Made by a program: the position numbers and the translations under genes. Positions 38,901 through 46,400 of a stretch of DNA of 64,000 nucleotides are shown in pieces; position 1 is the first letter of the stretch, and each line of letters starts with the position of its first letter. The stretch covers positions 3,534,001-3,598,000 of the forward strand of contig CM037850.1 in the NCBI GenBank assembly GCA_021234535.1. Direction: 5' to 3'. The DNA comes from Stichopus chloronotus. Lineage: Eukaryota > Echinodermata > Holothuroidea > Aspidochirotida > Stichopodidae. The notes beneath the pieces were generated by a model that did not search any database, was not told the origin of the DNA, and was given only the letters and a program-made list of their open reading frames with translations.

Positions 38901-39018
38901 ACTACTACTACACTTATTGTAAAAACAAGTTGACCAACCTTTCTGCCCGGACTTCTCCTTGGACCAGTAGCAGTGCACCAATTGCTGCATACATTACTTT
39001 TAAAGGGAAACATTCCAT
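5815..39018 (-). CDS. Copy A: alpha-2-macroglobulin-like thioester protein, 33 coding exons
   Basis: A secreted protease-trap protein of the A2M/TEP family. Every exon from the signal peptide to the stop is in the window, and successive exon phases agree. The coding total is 4,698 nt (about 1,565 residues) once nine single excess bases are discounted; A2M-family members are usually about 1,450-1,500 residues. Domain order: signal peptide (1-26), MG1-MG6 (about 27-738, exons 2-16), bait (exon 17, about 739-818), MG7 (exons 18-20), CUB and thioester domain with GCGEQ near residue 1047 (exons 21-29), receptor-binding MG8 (exons 30-32) and a short tail (33). Excess bases lie in exons 3 (two), 9 (two), 15, 27, 28 (two) and 29. 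As written the gene would be a pseudogene unless these are assembly errors. Copy B is its tandem paralogue. Confidence 0.9.
7073..7178 (-). CDS. Copy A exon 32: end of receptor-binding domain
   Basis: Encodes [16 protein letters not shown] and [11 protein letters not shown], the conserved closing strand of the A2M receptor-binding (MG8) domain, before a GTAAGT donor in phase 1. Identical in length (106 nt) to the copy B exon. Confidence 0.88.
7565..7754 (-). CDS. Copy A exon 31: receptor-binding domain core
   Basis: 190 nt between a TTTAG acceptor and GTGAGT donor. Contains [16 protein letters not shown], the family's receptor-binding-domain hallmark, then SLYFNY. The frame is intact and almost identical to copy B. 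Confidence 0.92.
8199..8323 (-). CDS. Copy A exon 30: start of receptor-binding domain
   Basis: 125 nt. [19 protein letters not shown] precedes the strand VYLDITIS. It ends in phase 2 at a GTGAGT donor, matching exon 31. Confidence 0.86.
8570..8620. repeat. TA/CATA microsatellite
   Basis: Alternating ACATATA-type units in the intron between exons 29 and 30. The same repeat is at the matching place in copy B (46,235-46,302), so it predates the duplication. Confidence 0.7.
9533..9755 (-). CDS. Copy A exon 29: end of thioester domain and CUB strand (one +1 break)
   Basis: Starts [14 protein letters not shown] and should end [16 protein letters not shown]. Compared with copy B (222 nt) it has one excess base near 9,605 (GATGGAAGGAATG against GATGGAGGAATG), which shifts the last third out of frame. 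Confidence 0.85.
10096..10309 (-). CDS. Copy A exon 28: thioester-domain helices (two +1 breaks)
   Basis: Matches the 212-nt copy B exon but is 214 nt, with excess bases near 10,268 (TTGTGAATGG against TTGTAATGG) and 10,213 (CTGCAGTATA against CTGCATATA). Recognisable text includes [24 protein letters not shown] and [10 protein letters not shown], the thioester-domain motif preceding the last helix. Confidence 0.86.
11360..11526 (-). CDS. Copy A exon 27: thioester-domain helices (one +1 break)
   Basis: Encodes [12 protein letters not shown] then, after an excess base near 11,490, [27 protein letters not shown]. The copy B exon is 166 nt and in frame; this one is 167 nt. It ends in phase 1 at GTAAGT. 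Confidence 0.86.
12480..12554 (-). CDS. Copy A exon 26: thioester domain
   Basis: 25 codons, [20 protein letters not shown], the standard helix following the catalytic-His loop in A2M/C3 thioester domains. Phase 0 at both ends. Confidence 0.92.
12742..12904 (-). CDS. Copy A exon 25: thioester domain with catalytic-His motif
   Basis: Begins (W)[15 protein letters not shown], the family motif after the DGSY box, and ends [10 protein letters not shown]. The His codon is at 12,754-12,756 and lies where complement C3 carries its catalytic His (VIHxEM); vertebrate A2M has Asn there. Frame intact. Confidence 0.93.
13151..13232 (-). CDS. Copy A exon 24: thioester domain
   Basis: 82 nt encoding [19 protein letters not shown], the conserved DGSY(S)xFG box, ending in phase 2 so that the Trp codon of STW is split over the intron. 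Confidence 0.92.
13841..14023 (-). CDS. Copy A exon 23: thioester site GCGEQ
   Basis: 183 nt. Encodes [18 protein letters not shown], then the thioester motif GCGEQ (codons 13,953-13,967), then [20 protein letters not shown]. The Cys and Gln that form the internal thioester are both present. Splice sites are CTAAAG/GA and G/GTAAGC. Confidence 0.96.
14572..14658 (-). CDS. Copy A exon 22: CUB strand
   Basis: 87 nt, [20 protein letters not shown]; the CUB-domain strand pair before the thioester domain. Copy B differs at a few residues (S for N, G for D, K for N). Confidence 0.82.
15440..15491 (-). CDS. Copy A exon 21: short CUB exon
   Basis: 52 nt, [17 protein letters not shown], bounded by CCTCAG and GTAAGA. 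Phase 0 to 1. The equivalent B exon has E/W and S/N changes. Confidence 0.78.
16426..16541 (-). CDS. Copy A exon 20: MG7/CUB junction
   Basis: 116 nt, [19 protein letters not shown] then NKTVLVE. The Cys and the repeated acidic stretch sit where A2M proteins link MG7 to CUB. Phase 1 to 0. Confidence 0.84.
17658..17799 (-). CDS. Copy A exon 19: MG7 second half
   Basis: 142 nt, [26 protein letters not shown] and [12 protein letters not shown]; the C-x-C-G-G segment and xPxxLG strand are usual for MG7. Confidence 0.87.
18492..18720 (-). CDS. Copy A exon 18: MG7 first half
   Basis: 229 nt. Contains [26 protein letters not shown] and [13 protein letters not shown], three of the most conserved A2M-family motifs. 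Phase 2 to 0 with a GTATGT donor. Confidence 0.95.
20182..20197 (+). repeat. Poly-C tract
   Basis: Sixteen C in a row in the intron between exons 17 and 18. It is not preserved at the matching place in copy B. Confidence 0.8.
20486..20726 (-). CDS. Copy A exon 17: bait region
   Basis: 241 nt, phase 1 to 2. The start [16 protein letters not shown] leads into an Arg/Gly/Pro-rich stretch with four G-X-Y triplets ([12 protein letters not shown]) before GPMAIP. The end, [19 protein letters not shown], is the conserved return to MG6/MG7. In this family a protease cuts between these parts and triggers trapping; the Arg and Gly-Pro sites hint at trypsin-like or gelatinase-type targets (inference). 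Splice sites: GATAAAG/CT and AAG/GTAAAT. Confidence 0.93.
20949..20991 (-). CDS. Copy A counterpart of candidate alternative first exon (weak)
   Basis: [14 protein letters not shown] followed by a GTAAAT donor in phase 1, matching the bait exon acceptor. The coding start is 7 bases different in spacing from copy B and the hydrophobic run is shorter, so a working signal peptide is doubtful here. Confidence 0.2.
21108..21174 (-). CDS. Copy A exon 16: end of MG6 before bait
   Basis: 67 nt, [22 protein letters not shown]; equivalent to the MG6 strand ending in Cys before the bait region. Ends in phase 1, the phase required by exon 17. Confidence 0.85.
21835..22030. repeat. Degenerate ATTAATGGA-type tandem repeat
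   Basis: Repeated TATTAATGGAATG, TATTGATGG and ATTGATGGAAT units of about 10-20 bp. Also present in copy B at 61,945-62,150, so it predates the duplication. Confidence 0.55.
22430..23118 (+). mobile_element. 5'-truncated LINE fragment (RT C-terminus and 3' tail)
   Basis: The plus strand encodes [20 protein letters not shown] and NASRLLFIQ, the C-terminal domain of LINE ORF2. A non-coding 3' end follows, closing with AATAAACTTGAAACTTG, a common CR1/L2-type tail. Frames are broken. The same insertion is in copy B, so it predates the duplication. It lies in the intron between exons 15 and 16. Confidence 0.72.
24007..24214 (-). CDS. Copy A exon 15: MG6 insert (one +1 break)
   Basis: Starts [13 protein letters not shown] and contains a basic stretch [16 protein letters not shown], then reaches TAG at about 24,065. 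In the +1 frame it ends [10 protein letters not shown] at GTAGCG, joining in phase 0 to exon 16 and matching the family pattern before the xxLKAFTN strand. Length 208 nt, one more than a multiple of three. The equivalent copy B exon would lie just beyond the window. Confidence 0.7.
25231..25380 (-). CDS. Copy A exon 14: MG6 start
   Basis: 50 codons, [20 protein letters not shown] and [13 protein letters not shown]; the (V/A)xDKSxLLL motif is diagnostic of MG6 in A2M-family proteins. Confidence 0.95.
26168..26343 (-). CDS. Copy A exon 13: MG5
   Basis: 176 nt, [20 protein letters not shown] and [16 protein letters not shown]; the LLLYYxRxDGE(V)V strand is typical of MG5. Phase 1 to 0. Confidence 0.9.
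27035..27185 (-). CDS. Copy A exon 12: MG4/MG5 linker
   Basis: 151 nt, [15 protein letters not shown] then a Ser/Gly-rich stretch [14 protein letters not shown]. The frame is open and phases fit, but the second half has no strong family motif. Confidence 0.78.
28097..28300 (-). CDS. Copy A exon 11: MG4 end and MG5 start
   Basis: 68 codons. [19 protein letters not shown] and [18 protein letters not shown] match the family's S(P)SxSxLxIxPxxxxxxVGxxxxxxxY segment. Confidence 0.9.
29278..29303 (+). repeat. Poly-C plus CA dinucleotide repeat
   Basis: Eleven C followed by eight CA units, in the intron between exons 10 and 11. Confidence 0.75.
29695..29877 (-). CDS. Copy A exon 10: MG4
   Basis: 61 codons, [20 protein letters not shown] and [15 protein letters not shown]; the KxPxGxPA strand is the usual MG4 opening. 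Phase 0 at both ends. Confidence 0.92.
30104..30215 (-). CDS. Copy A exon 9: MG3/MG4 boundary (two +1 breaks)
   Basis: Starts GVSRRE, continues [14 protein letters not shown] one frame over, and ends [16 protein letters not shown] in the third frame, the well-known FKPGLPY(R/K)xxV motif. 112 nt where 110 would keep frame. Breaks lie near 30,191-30,200 and 30,151-30,158, each one base in excess. Confidence 0.82.
31521..31635 (-). CDS. Copy A exon 8: MG3
   Basis: 115 nt, [18 protein letters not shown] and [13 protein letters not shown]; family pattern of an alternating strand then (A)xVTExxTG. Phase 0 to 1. Confidence 0.9.
31974..32061 (-). CDS. Copy A exon 7: MG3
   Basis: 88 nt, [19 protein letters not shown]; the (K)YTYGxPVxG motif is diagnostic. 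Starts in phase 2 after AAAG. Confidence 0.93.
32454..32532 (+). repeat. GA-rich microsatellite
   Basis: AGAGAG-type repeats interrupted by GGTGGG, in the intron between exons 6 and 7, just below the exon 6 donor. Confidence 0.7.
32622..32706 (-). CDS. Copy A exon 6: MG3 start
   Basis: 85 nt, [16 protein letters not shown], the (Y)VLPKFEV motif shared by A2M, C3 and insect TEPs. Phase 1 to 2, donor GTAAGT. Confidence 0.94.
33042..33228 (-). CDS. Copy A exon 5: MG2
   Basis: 187 nt, [32 protein letters not shown] and [10 protein letters not shown]. The (R)xxQW and P(V)LGxWxI motifs are hallmarks of MG2. Phase 0 to 1. Confidence 0.95.
34120..35245. repeat. About eight degenerate ~140-bp tandem units with TGACCT half-sites
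   Basis: Each unit contains a TTGAAGTTC...TTCAGTTxCTGAGAT core followed by GGTGACCTCAAATGACCTTTGACCTCxATG. CTGAGAT-type anchors fall near 34,152, 34,303, 34,443, 34,613, 34,809, 34,946, 35,083 and 35,226 (spacings 137-196 bp). It lies wholly in the intron between exons 4 and 5. Confidence 0.75.
35631..35686 (-). CDS. Copy A exon 4: MG2
   Basis: 56 nt, (V)[18 protein letters not shown]; equivalent to the VxFRxLxLxxxxxP strand. It starts in phase 1, which shows that exon 3 should be 172 nt rather than 174. Confidence 0.88.
36267..36440 (-). CDS. Copy A exon 3: MG1 end and MG2 start (two +1 breaks)
   Basis: Begins VPPLEP, continues [19 protein letters not shown] one frame over, and ends [19 protein letters not shown] in the third frame; [12 protein letters not shown] is the strongest N-terminal signature of the family. 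Excess bases lie near 36,412-36,426 and in the AAAGG tract at 36,344-36,354. Confidence 0.85.
36735..37051. other. Cluster of GACGTC palindromes, including one full TGACGTCA
   Basis: Six GACGTC sites (36,735; 36,752; 36,774; 36,934; 37,006; 37,045) and further ACGTC cores in 317 bp of the intron between exons 2 and 3. The last is a perfect cAMP-response-element sequence (37,044-37,051). GC content is higher than in the surrounding intron. Confidence 0.6.
37168..37351 (-). CDS. Copy A exon 2: MG1
   Basis: 184 nt, [20 protein letters not shown] and QGQVCLNMQ; the GYxxxAPxxxxxxxxE(T/K) opening of MG1. It starts by completing the Ser codon of exon 1 and ends in phase 0 at GTAAG. Confidence 0.9.
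38698..38752. repeat. AAT/ATT trinucleotide palindrome
   Basis: Runs of TTA and TAA units in mirror order give a near-perfect AT-only hairpin in intron 1. Confidence 0.6.
38939..39018 (-). CDS. Copy A exon 1: signal peptide
   Basis: ATG at 39,018-39,016 in a good context (AAG before, G after). Encodes [20 protein letters not shown] then GEVRAE, a clear secretion signal with a hydrophobic core and a small-residue cleavage site. Donor AAG/GTTGGT in phase 2. No TATA box in the right orientation was found upstream. Confidence 0.85.
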
Positions 39019-42000
39019 CTTGAAAAATCGGTGTCTCATGCCTCGTAAGAATACTAGTTGTTGATCACGATCCTTTTCATTTAAATCTAACAGTCTCCCT
39101 TCAACCGGCGGCTCCCAGTTTTGTCAGGTATAAAAGTATTTGGCGATATTAAGTATCTCTCAGTGAGTTCGATGTAGGATGGTTGGTCTTCAGAGGCCCG
39201 GGATTCACGATATTACTGGCTAGTTTGTTTTCTCTCCCCCTAATTTATACGTATAGTTGTACGCGTCCCTATGCGTTCTTCTTCGTATCGACTTCTAAAG
39301 CTGAAATTCTGAGAATTCAGACATCAGTACAAACAACACTCTATGCAAGTGTCACCGTTGACACCTGTCAAAGCTTACCCCAAAACGTAAAAGAAGTGCA
39401 CTAACAACTAGACCTACCGGGAAGATCAAGGGGGTTACTGTTTTACAATCCAGGTTGACCTTGCCATATGCGCCGGTGACTCTCGCTTCCGAGGATCGCG
39501 CTGTATCGCAGATATAATTGGTTAATACCGTGCACAAAGGTGGTTGGGCTATCAGTGGATTTTTTCGTAGAAGTCATACGGTGCAGTTGTGCTATAGGGT
39601 AGTTGTAAGACAGGGGTGAGACTGTCACTGGGTGGTATTTGGTTGGTCGGTAGTCTCTATAATGCTTCATAGGATGACCGCGGCCTGTTATCAACAAACG
39701 TCAGCACATGACGTCATCGAACTGTGAGGGGAAATTCTAGGGGAAATGGGTTCACCTATAAGTTCATCCTCTCTTCGTGGGCTACCGGGTAAACCATTTC
39801 CGCATTGGCTGGTAGATGGAGGATGATAACTACAAGAGATTGTCCTAACCATTTCGCTGAATTGTTTACACTTTCCTTCCGGGTAGTGATTAAATTTAGA
39901 TTAAAAGCTTCCTGATTGACGACTACATAGATTACATATACTCTACGTTATATTGATCGATTGAATCGGATAGGTATTGAAGGATCAATAAATTAAAATT
40001 GAACCTTTCATGCTTACAATCTTTAACTTTCAAATACTGTTTCCAAAAAGTTTTTTTTTTTTTTTTTTGTTTATTTCATTTGATTGGTCACAGATTCTTT
40101 TAAAAGTGTGTGATTTGGATGGTTAATTAGCCTATATCGTTCTTGTGGTCAGTTGTCACATCTTGAGAATCAGATATTAGTCTACATTAGTCTACATGCT
40201 CTTGATGGAGACATTACATGGGACAAATGATAAATATAATCAAGAAATATAATCATTGACGCGTTTGTTTTGTTTGTTTTTATGATTATTTCAGTCTCTT
40301 TTGAAACTCGTTTAAAAGGTGACACTTAAAATGGAAAATATTTACTCGAAAAAGAAAGAAAATAGGCCAAGATATGTCCATAAGAAGCTTAATTGGTGAC
40401 GTTTGTAAACATGGACACGCCTATGTATTGGTGTTTAAATAACATTTATGTAAAGTTAGGTACATTGTTGTATTATCCCATTTCCCTATAGGGGCTAGAT
40501 GAGATATTGTAGTCACTTGGCTAGTAGAGCTATAGATTGTACTGTGCACCCATGGGAGAAAGGTTGCCATGGAAACGCTTGCAGTGAATGAGTAGTAACA
40601 CCCCAGGGGTACTCCGTGGTAGAGTGACCATGGTTACGGCAGCAAAAATTTAGTTGATCCGTTCCTGTAGCCCGTTATTCTTGTATGTACTTGATCTTGT
40701 CTCTGTGAATAATGTAAACAGCTGCATGCTTGCATTTAAGACTGAAGTCTGTAGATTTATGCTTTACTTTGGCAGCAAACTTTGTTAATTTGAAAGAAAC
40801 CATTTCCTTAGAGGATTTCTGAAGTTACAATTGCAGAGACTTAGGCAAATTTCAACTGCGGGCTCTACAGCAGCAAGCACAGAGACTCAGGAATTATTCT
40901 TTGTAGTATTTTATTTGTTTACTGTATCTGTTTGTATCTTTGTAGTTTCTTACATTAAATGAAGCCCGTTACTTGATATTTGTATCTATCTGAGCAGAGT
41001 CGCATCATTCTGTTTGAATAATTGCAACTATTCTACAACTATTAAAGTTTAATTTATCGTTTTCACAGACTTAACGTGAAGACTTACGTAGGTTTGAAGA
41101 TAATTGCCTGTGCTGTAACTTTGTTATTTAATTTGACCTGATTGTATGGACACTTGAAAGTTGTTATTGGTGTACGTTACACACATTATCTACGAGGAGT
41201 GCAGATTTGTTACTTGTTTGTACTGCAGAACTAGCGTTGCATTGCTTCCCAAGGACGAGCCGTTACGTATAGGAGATGTTTCCGGAATTGGTAGTATCCT
41301 TCCAGTTTCTTGTCACTGACTGTGGTTTGATGTGGTTAGTAGACTTCTGCTATAGGAACAACAGTACAACCTTTTTTCACTTCGGTAGTTTCATCGACCG
41401 ATTAACTGCCGGAACTCTGGAGTTCATGATTTAGTCGCTGGACACTTTGTTTTGAGGCCTCCGCGTACTTGCTGTTGGACCGTCCCGCACCCGGTGTTTC
41501 AGTCACCTTAAGTTCCCCGTTTGTTGTTTTTATACACACACGTGTCAAGTGGCCATTGGCAGTTTGTTGTATTTTTGCACTAGAACTTCCTAATTATACC
41601 GCATTGCACTTGAGATAAATGTTGTTTGTTTTTATTGTGTCGATTGTGTGATTGTGAAATCTCCCCGCAGGATGTCAATGGGCGCTATATGGATTATTCA
41701 TTTAAGACGGCCTAGACTGACATATTATGGCGCTATGCATAATGTCATGGCTATACCTAAGCTCTCCACTTGTACTACGCGTGCCTCGGATAAACATGTA
41801 CTGTAGGCATACATTCATGAACAAAACAAAAATTGAGGGAAAAGATGGTTGAATCCTTGAAATGTAAAGAGGCGACACAGATCTTTTCTAAAGGAAATAC
41901 CAGGGTAAATATTGACTTGACCTTTGATTGCTTTTTTCCACAACCCGAACTTATTAAGCGGGTTACTCGCACAAGGTAACTTGTGCCCAATTGGAAGCAC

Positions 42001-43268
42001 CTACTGGAAACTGTGCACACTTTGTGTGATACACCCTGTTACCATCGAGCTACCATTGACTAGGAGAATATTTCGTAAAGCGAAAAATCGGAATGTTTAC
42101 AATGTGACATCTTTCCACGGGAAGTGTGTTTTCTGCCTTTCTATGCAGTATTTAAAACAAAAATGTCGTTACGCTACAACTGATGGTTAGATGATCTGCC
42201 CACAATTCTCATACCTGTCGATTTAAGCCTGAACTGCAAATTTAACACCCAATAATGGTACAAACCATAAGTTTCCATCTACGAAAAAACTGACCGTACA
42301 ATTCCACAAAAATATGGGGTGTTTTTAGCTGCTTTCCATGTACTTTCACTGATTATGCATGGCGCTCCGTTTAGACAACGTTGCTACAATTCCCCTTGCA
42401 CCCGCTACTTTTAGACCCACCCCTACCACCCTTTCGAAATGTTTGAATCCGAGTCTTTATTCTGCCGTTCGGAATGAAGACCGATTGTCGATTGAAAGGA
42501 CCTGCATTTTATTATGAACAGTTTTAAAGTTTATTTTTTTGAAGTTTAAATTCTTCCTATAGTTTCCATGCTTATTTTTTTTTAAGTATAAATTCTTCCG
42601 ATAGTTTCCATAAGCTTTTTAATCACATTAGGTAGTTAATGATTTAGTGAGCCACTTTGAAATGTATTTTTGCGGAGTGATATACAGTAATATCGCTTTA
42701 CTATTTATATTAAGATTAATACTTCATTTAATTTAGACCTAAGATAGGTTTTAGGTATATTGATTAATTATATGTGATCGGTAACATGTAGAAATATAAA
42801 TACAATATTATTTAGATGTACGAAATGAAGTGATAAAATGAATGCAACTGCAGTAAGAAACACAAGCATATGCTATTGTTTGATCCAGTTCTTATAAGAA
42901 GCGATGGGCAAAATTGCAAGCGTTTCCCCACAAACAATTCGTTTTTATGAAAAGAAACATTTTATTTCAAATACAATGTACTCAGTACCAAAAGTGACAT
43001 GTCACAATAATATTAGACAAGTAAAATTGGAAAAATGAAAAAAATTTGCAATTTCTTTTTTCCTTAAAGTAGACGATATCTGGGACTGCTGTAAACATTT
43101 ATATTTTCAGAACCGTAAAAGAATAGCATAATTATAGGTCAACATGCTCAATATATTACGACTTCTCCTGAAGACGAACACATGCGAAGTAGCACCTAAA
43201 TGTCACCTTGTTTACGGTCATGACACTATAGAACAATATGGTGCAGTAGTTTCCTAGTATAATAGCCG
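39019..43268. other. Intergenic DNA between copy A start and copy B end
   Basis: About 4.2 kb that should hold the copy A promoter and the copy B 3'UTR. No gene, RNA or clear element seen. A ~50-bp direct repeat (AAATTCTTCC.ATAGTTTCCAT) occurs twice near 42,545-42,610, and poly-T runs lie near 40,050. The 40.4-41.7 kb part is richer in GC and might be a solo LTR, but ends could not be defined. Confidence 0.5.
42961..42966 (-). terminator. Possible polyadenylation signal of copy B
   Basis: TTTATT on the plus strand reads AATAAA on the minus strand about 300 bp downstream of the copy B stop. It is the nearest canonical hexamer; not supported by transcript data. Confidence 0.3.
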
Positions 43269-43447
43269 TCACAATGGTTTTACGACCATATTGTCTTCAA
43301 GATTATAATTGGTATTGTTGATTGACTCACCGTGTTCTAACACACTGCAGCATGTGCACGTGTTGGAATGTATTACAAAATCACCCCATGGTTCTATAGG
43401 TGATGCGTGTGGTGGGCACAGCTTTTCAGTAGGATTTGATAGTCGAA
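43269..43447 (-). CDS. Copy B exon 33: Cys-rich C-terminal tail and stop
   Basis: 179 nt from a CAATACAAG acceptor in phase 1 to TGA. Encodes [33 protein letters not shown] and [11 protein letters not shown]. The phase and uninterrupted frame support it as one terminal exon giving 58 residues with four Cys. It extends beyond the usual end of A2M; no homology to the C345C domain of C3 is evident. Confidence 0.7.
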
Positions 43448-46400
43448 CTTGTATTGACAGAAGAATTTTGACTTTGTTTCGCTCGAGTGACAGGTCACCA
43501 GTAGTAAAAGTTAATGTGTGCAGGAGCTGTGCATTTCATTTTACATTAAGTTCTAGGCATTAAATCCTGGTATGAAGATGTAAGTTTCGTATGAGCATTA
43601 TGGTTTGTGCATTTTGTTTTAGGCCCGCTTTGCAATTGACCGCTTGGTCAGTGAACGTTAAGTGAGCTTAAAACACACATACGAACCTTTGATTACTTTG
43701 TTTAGTGACGAACCCTTCATAAAATTGGCACCTTTCTTGTCTTCTTACTCTCAATGTTGGCACAATACTTTAAATATTATCATATTGCAAAACCAATGGG
43801 GGTGTGTACACGGACACAATCGTGAATCTTTTACTAGAAACAATTATAATTAATACGTCTACACTCTGGATCGGAGCCCCCAAGATAACGTGTATGCTAA
43901 ACAAACAGATCACCCCTAGAAGGGTGTTGAGGGTATGAATTGGCAACAGTCACTTCAAAATGTCGTTCTGATAATGTTTGTAAGGAACAATACAATTTCA
44001 AGTCAAAAGATTATTGTTGTTCATGAATTCTGGCAAGGACAGGCACGGGTACAACTTATCAAAACGATTTTACTGCTTTGGAACTTAAGGAACTAATAAA
44101 CAAGCTTTACTCAGGTAACCAGAGGGATTTACAAAATGGAGATTGTACTTTCGTGAAGGTGAATCTCTGAAGAGCATGACACTTATAATAAAAAAGAAAA
44201 GAGAATCCTTTGAGACAATGATCGGTAACTGGGTTAGTTTGCATAATTTGCTTTCAAACTTTTTATTTAGAAAATTGTGTTATCAAACGGATAAAATAGT
44301 ACTAAGCCCATGTAATCACTAGGCTTTGTGGTAAAACTGATAAGAATATATTGCGCCAATGCAGTTTCAAACGGGGGGATTACATTAAGTGCATTTTGTT
44401 TTTGGCAAGCGTTGATTTTTTTTAGTACCTCATGACTATTTTATCGTAGCTTATAAACACTCTTTAGGTTCGATTCACATTAATATTACATAGGGAAGCT
44501 GCTCCATGATATGTCCTTTGGATGTCTGTTGCTCGCAATCAGCAATATTCTTCAATTCTGGTTACAAGTGTGGTACAACTTGTACGTCACGACACCTAAA
44601 TGAAAATAAAGAAAAAGTCTCTAAATAAAATGCATGTAATGAAATTTGTTCAGTTAATTGGTTGTATTTTTCACGTTATTTTTTGCATCATTAATTATGA
44701 AACGCAAATTAAATTAATAACTTACCACCTTCATAGTAATCATATACTTTCACGTAAGCTGGTCTTGTGTCCTTAACGTGAATGTCCCTCTTCAAGACTA
44801 AGACAAAGCTCGTTGGAGAGTCACGCGAGAACTAATTAAAAATAGAACCAGATGGAGAAGGCAATGTCACGTATTTTGTGTAAAATAAAATTATTGACCA
44901 TTGTTACATTTATTTGTCACGTTTCACTCCCATTTAGCAGTAACTTGTCTTTAAAAAAAAAAAAACAGAATATTCATAAAAACTGTGATATATATTAAAG
45001 ATCTGGCAGTCAAACAATCACATACGGGACGCTAGCTATCACCTCATTCATTTAAAAGAGCAACGAATCAAATTATCCGTATCGCTGCTTACAGATTTGA
45101 CAATTGTTTATTTTACTTTACTCACAATATCCTAATCTTACAGTAACCGTAAACGTTTTGAACAGATTTTATGACTTTTAAAACTCAAAATGTGAAGCGA
45201 CGAGGAAACTGTAGTACACAACTCACGTAATTAAAGTACAACGAGAATGGTTTGCCACTCTCAAAGTGGTCATATCTCATCAGACCAATGTCTTGTCCAG
45301 TTGAGTATAAATAGTCGAGGTACTTTTCCAGTTCATTGGTGTCGACGGAATACCCGGAGACCATTTTGACGTCTACCACAGCCATATTTGTAAATTCATT
45401 CTCTGAATCTTGATATCTAAATATAAGTAAACATACATACAAAAACAAAAATACATTTAAAGGCGATTGAAAGTCTCATCATATCTATCATGTCACTTCA
45501 GTGTATGCTTAATAATTATGAGATGACGTCACAAGTTTAGGGTCAGTCAATTTGCATGAAAGCAATGGAACATTTGAAGTCCGTATGTGTATATGTAACG
45601 CTATAATGTGCATCATACTAGTAATGTACGTGCAAAGAGTAACCGGAAACGAGAAACGTCTGTAAAAGGTTATCAAGTCTTATCTATATCTTATTTACTT
45701 TTTATTTCACCTTATGTAGCCAAAACCAGCTATTCGTCATCTTTTGATGGTCAGAGCGGAAGCATTTGATACATGAAGAGTGAACAATGAACAGAGGTGT
45801 AATTACCCTCATTACTGTGATCTCTAAGTAATATCTTTGAAAATCTGGTTTGTCAATACTCACGATATTGTGATATCTAAGTAGACTCTGCTACAGTCTT
45901 GTTTGAGAGTGAGATCACGTGCATCCACTTGGACATCAAAATACTGATTTGTCAATCGCAAAACTGGCAGATTGTATTGTGTCACAGTCTGGCGAGCAAG
46001 AACGAAAAACTTAAATATAACAAATATATCTACGCTATTTTTTTTCATTTCTGTAAAACGAGATAAATATACACTAATATTATTATAGATCAAATAAAGC
46101 AAACTATTGTAAATAACCCGTGCTTAAATTCACCGTACTTAAATTCCATATCATGGTGTATATCTTGCTGTATCTGGTGTTGTCTTGCTATGGCTATACA
46201 AAACTAGAAATAACTCAATACAACTGTCATCTAGACATATACATATATCTGCATACATATACATATACACATATACATACGCACATTATACACAAATAAA
46301 CTGAGATGCAACTTACATTAAGTGTATTGCTGACATGTGTTTAAGATATGACCATATACAGCCAGAGTATATCTTGATTTAACGGTCATCAGTTGTGTAC

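Noticed and set aside
39127..39136. TATAAAAG near the copy A start
   Set aside because: It reads as a TATA box on the plus strand, whereas the gene is on the minus strand.
40380..41800. Possible solo LTR between the two genes
   Set aside because: Composition and a TGTTGTATT start are suggestive, but no matching CA end, target duplication or primer site could be defined.
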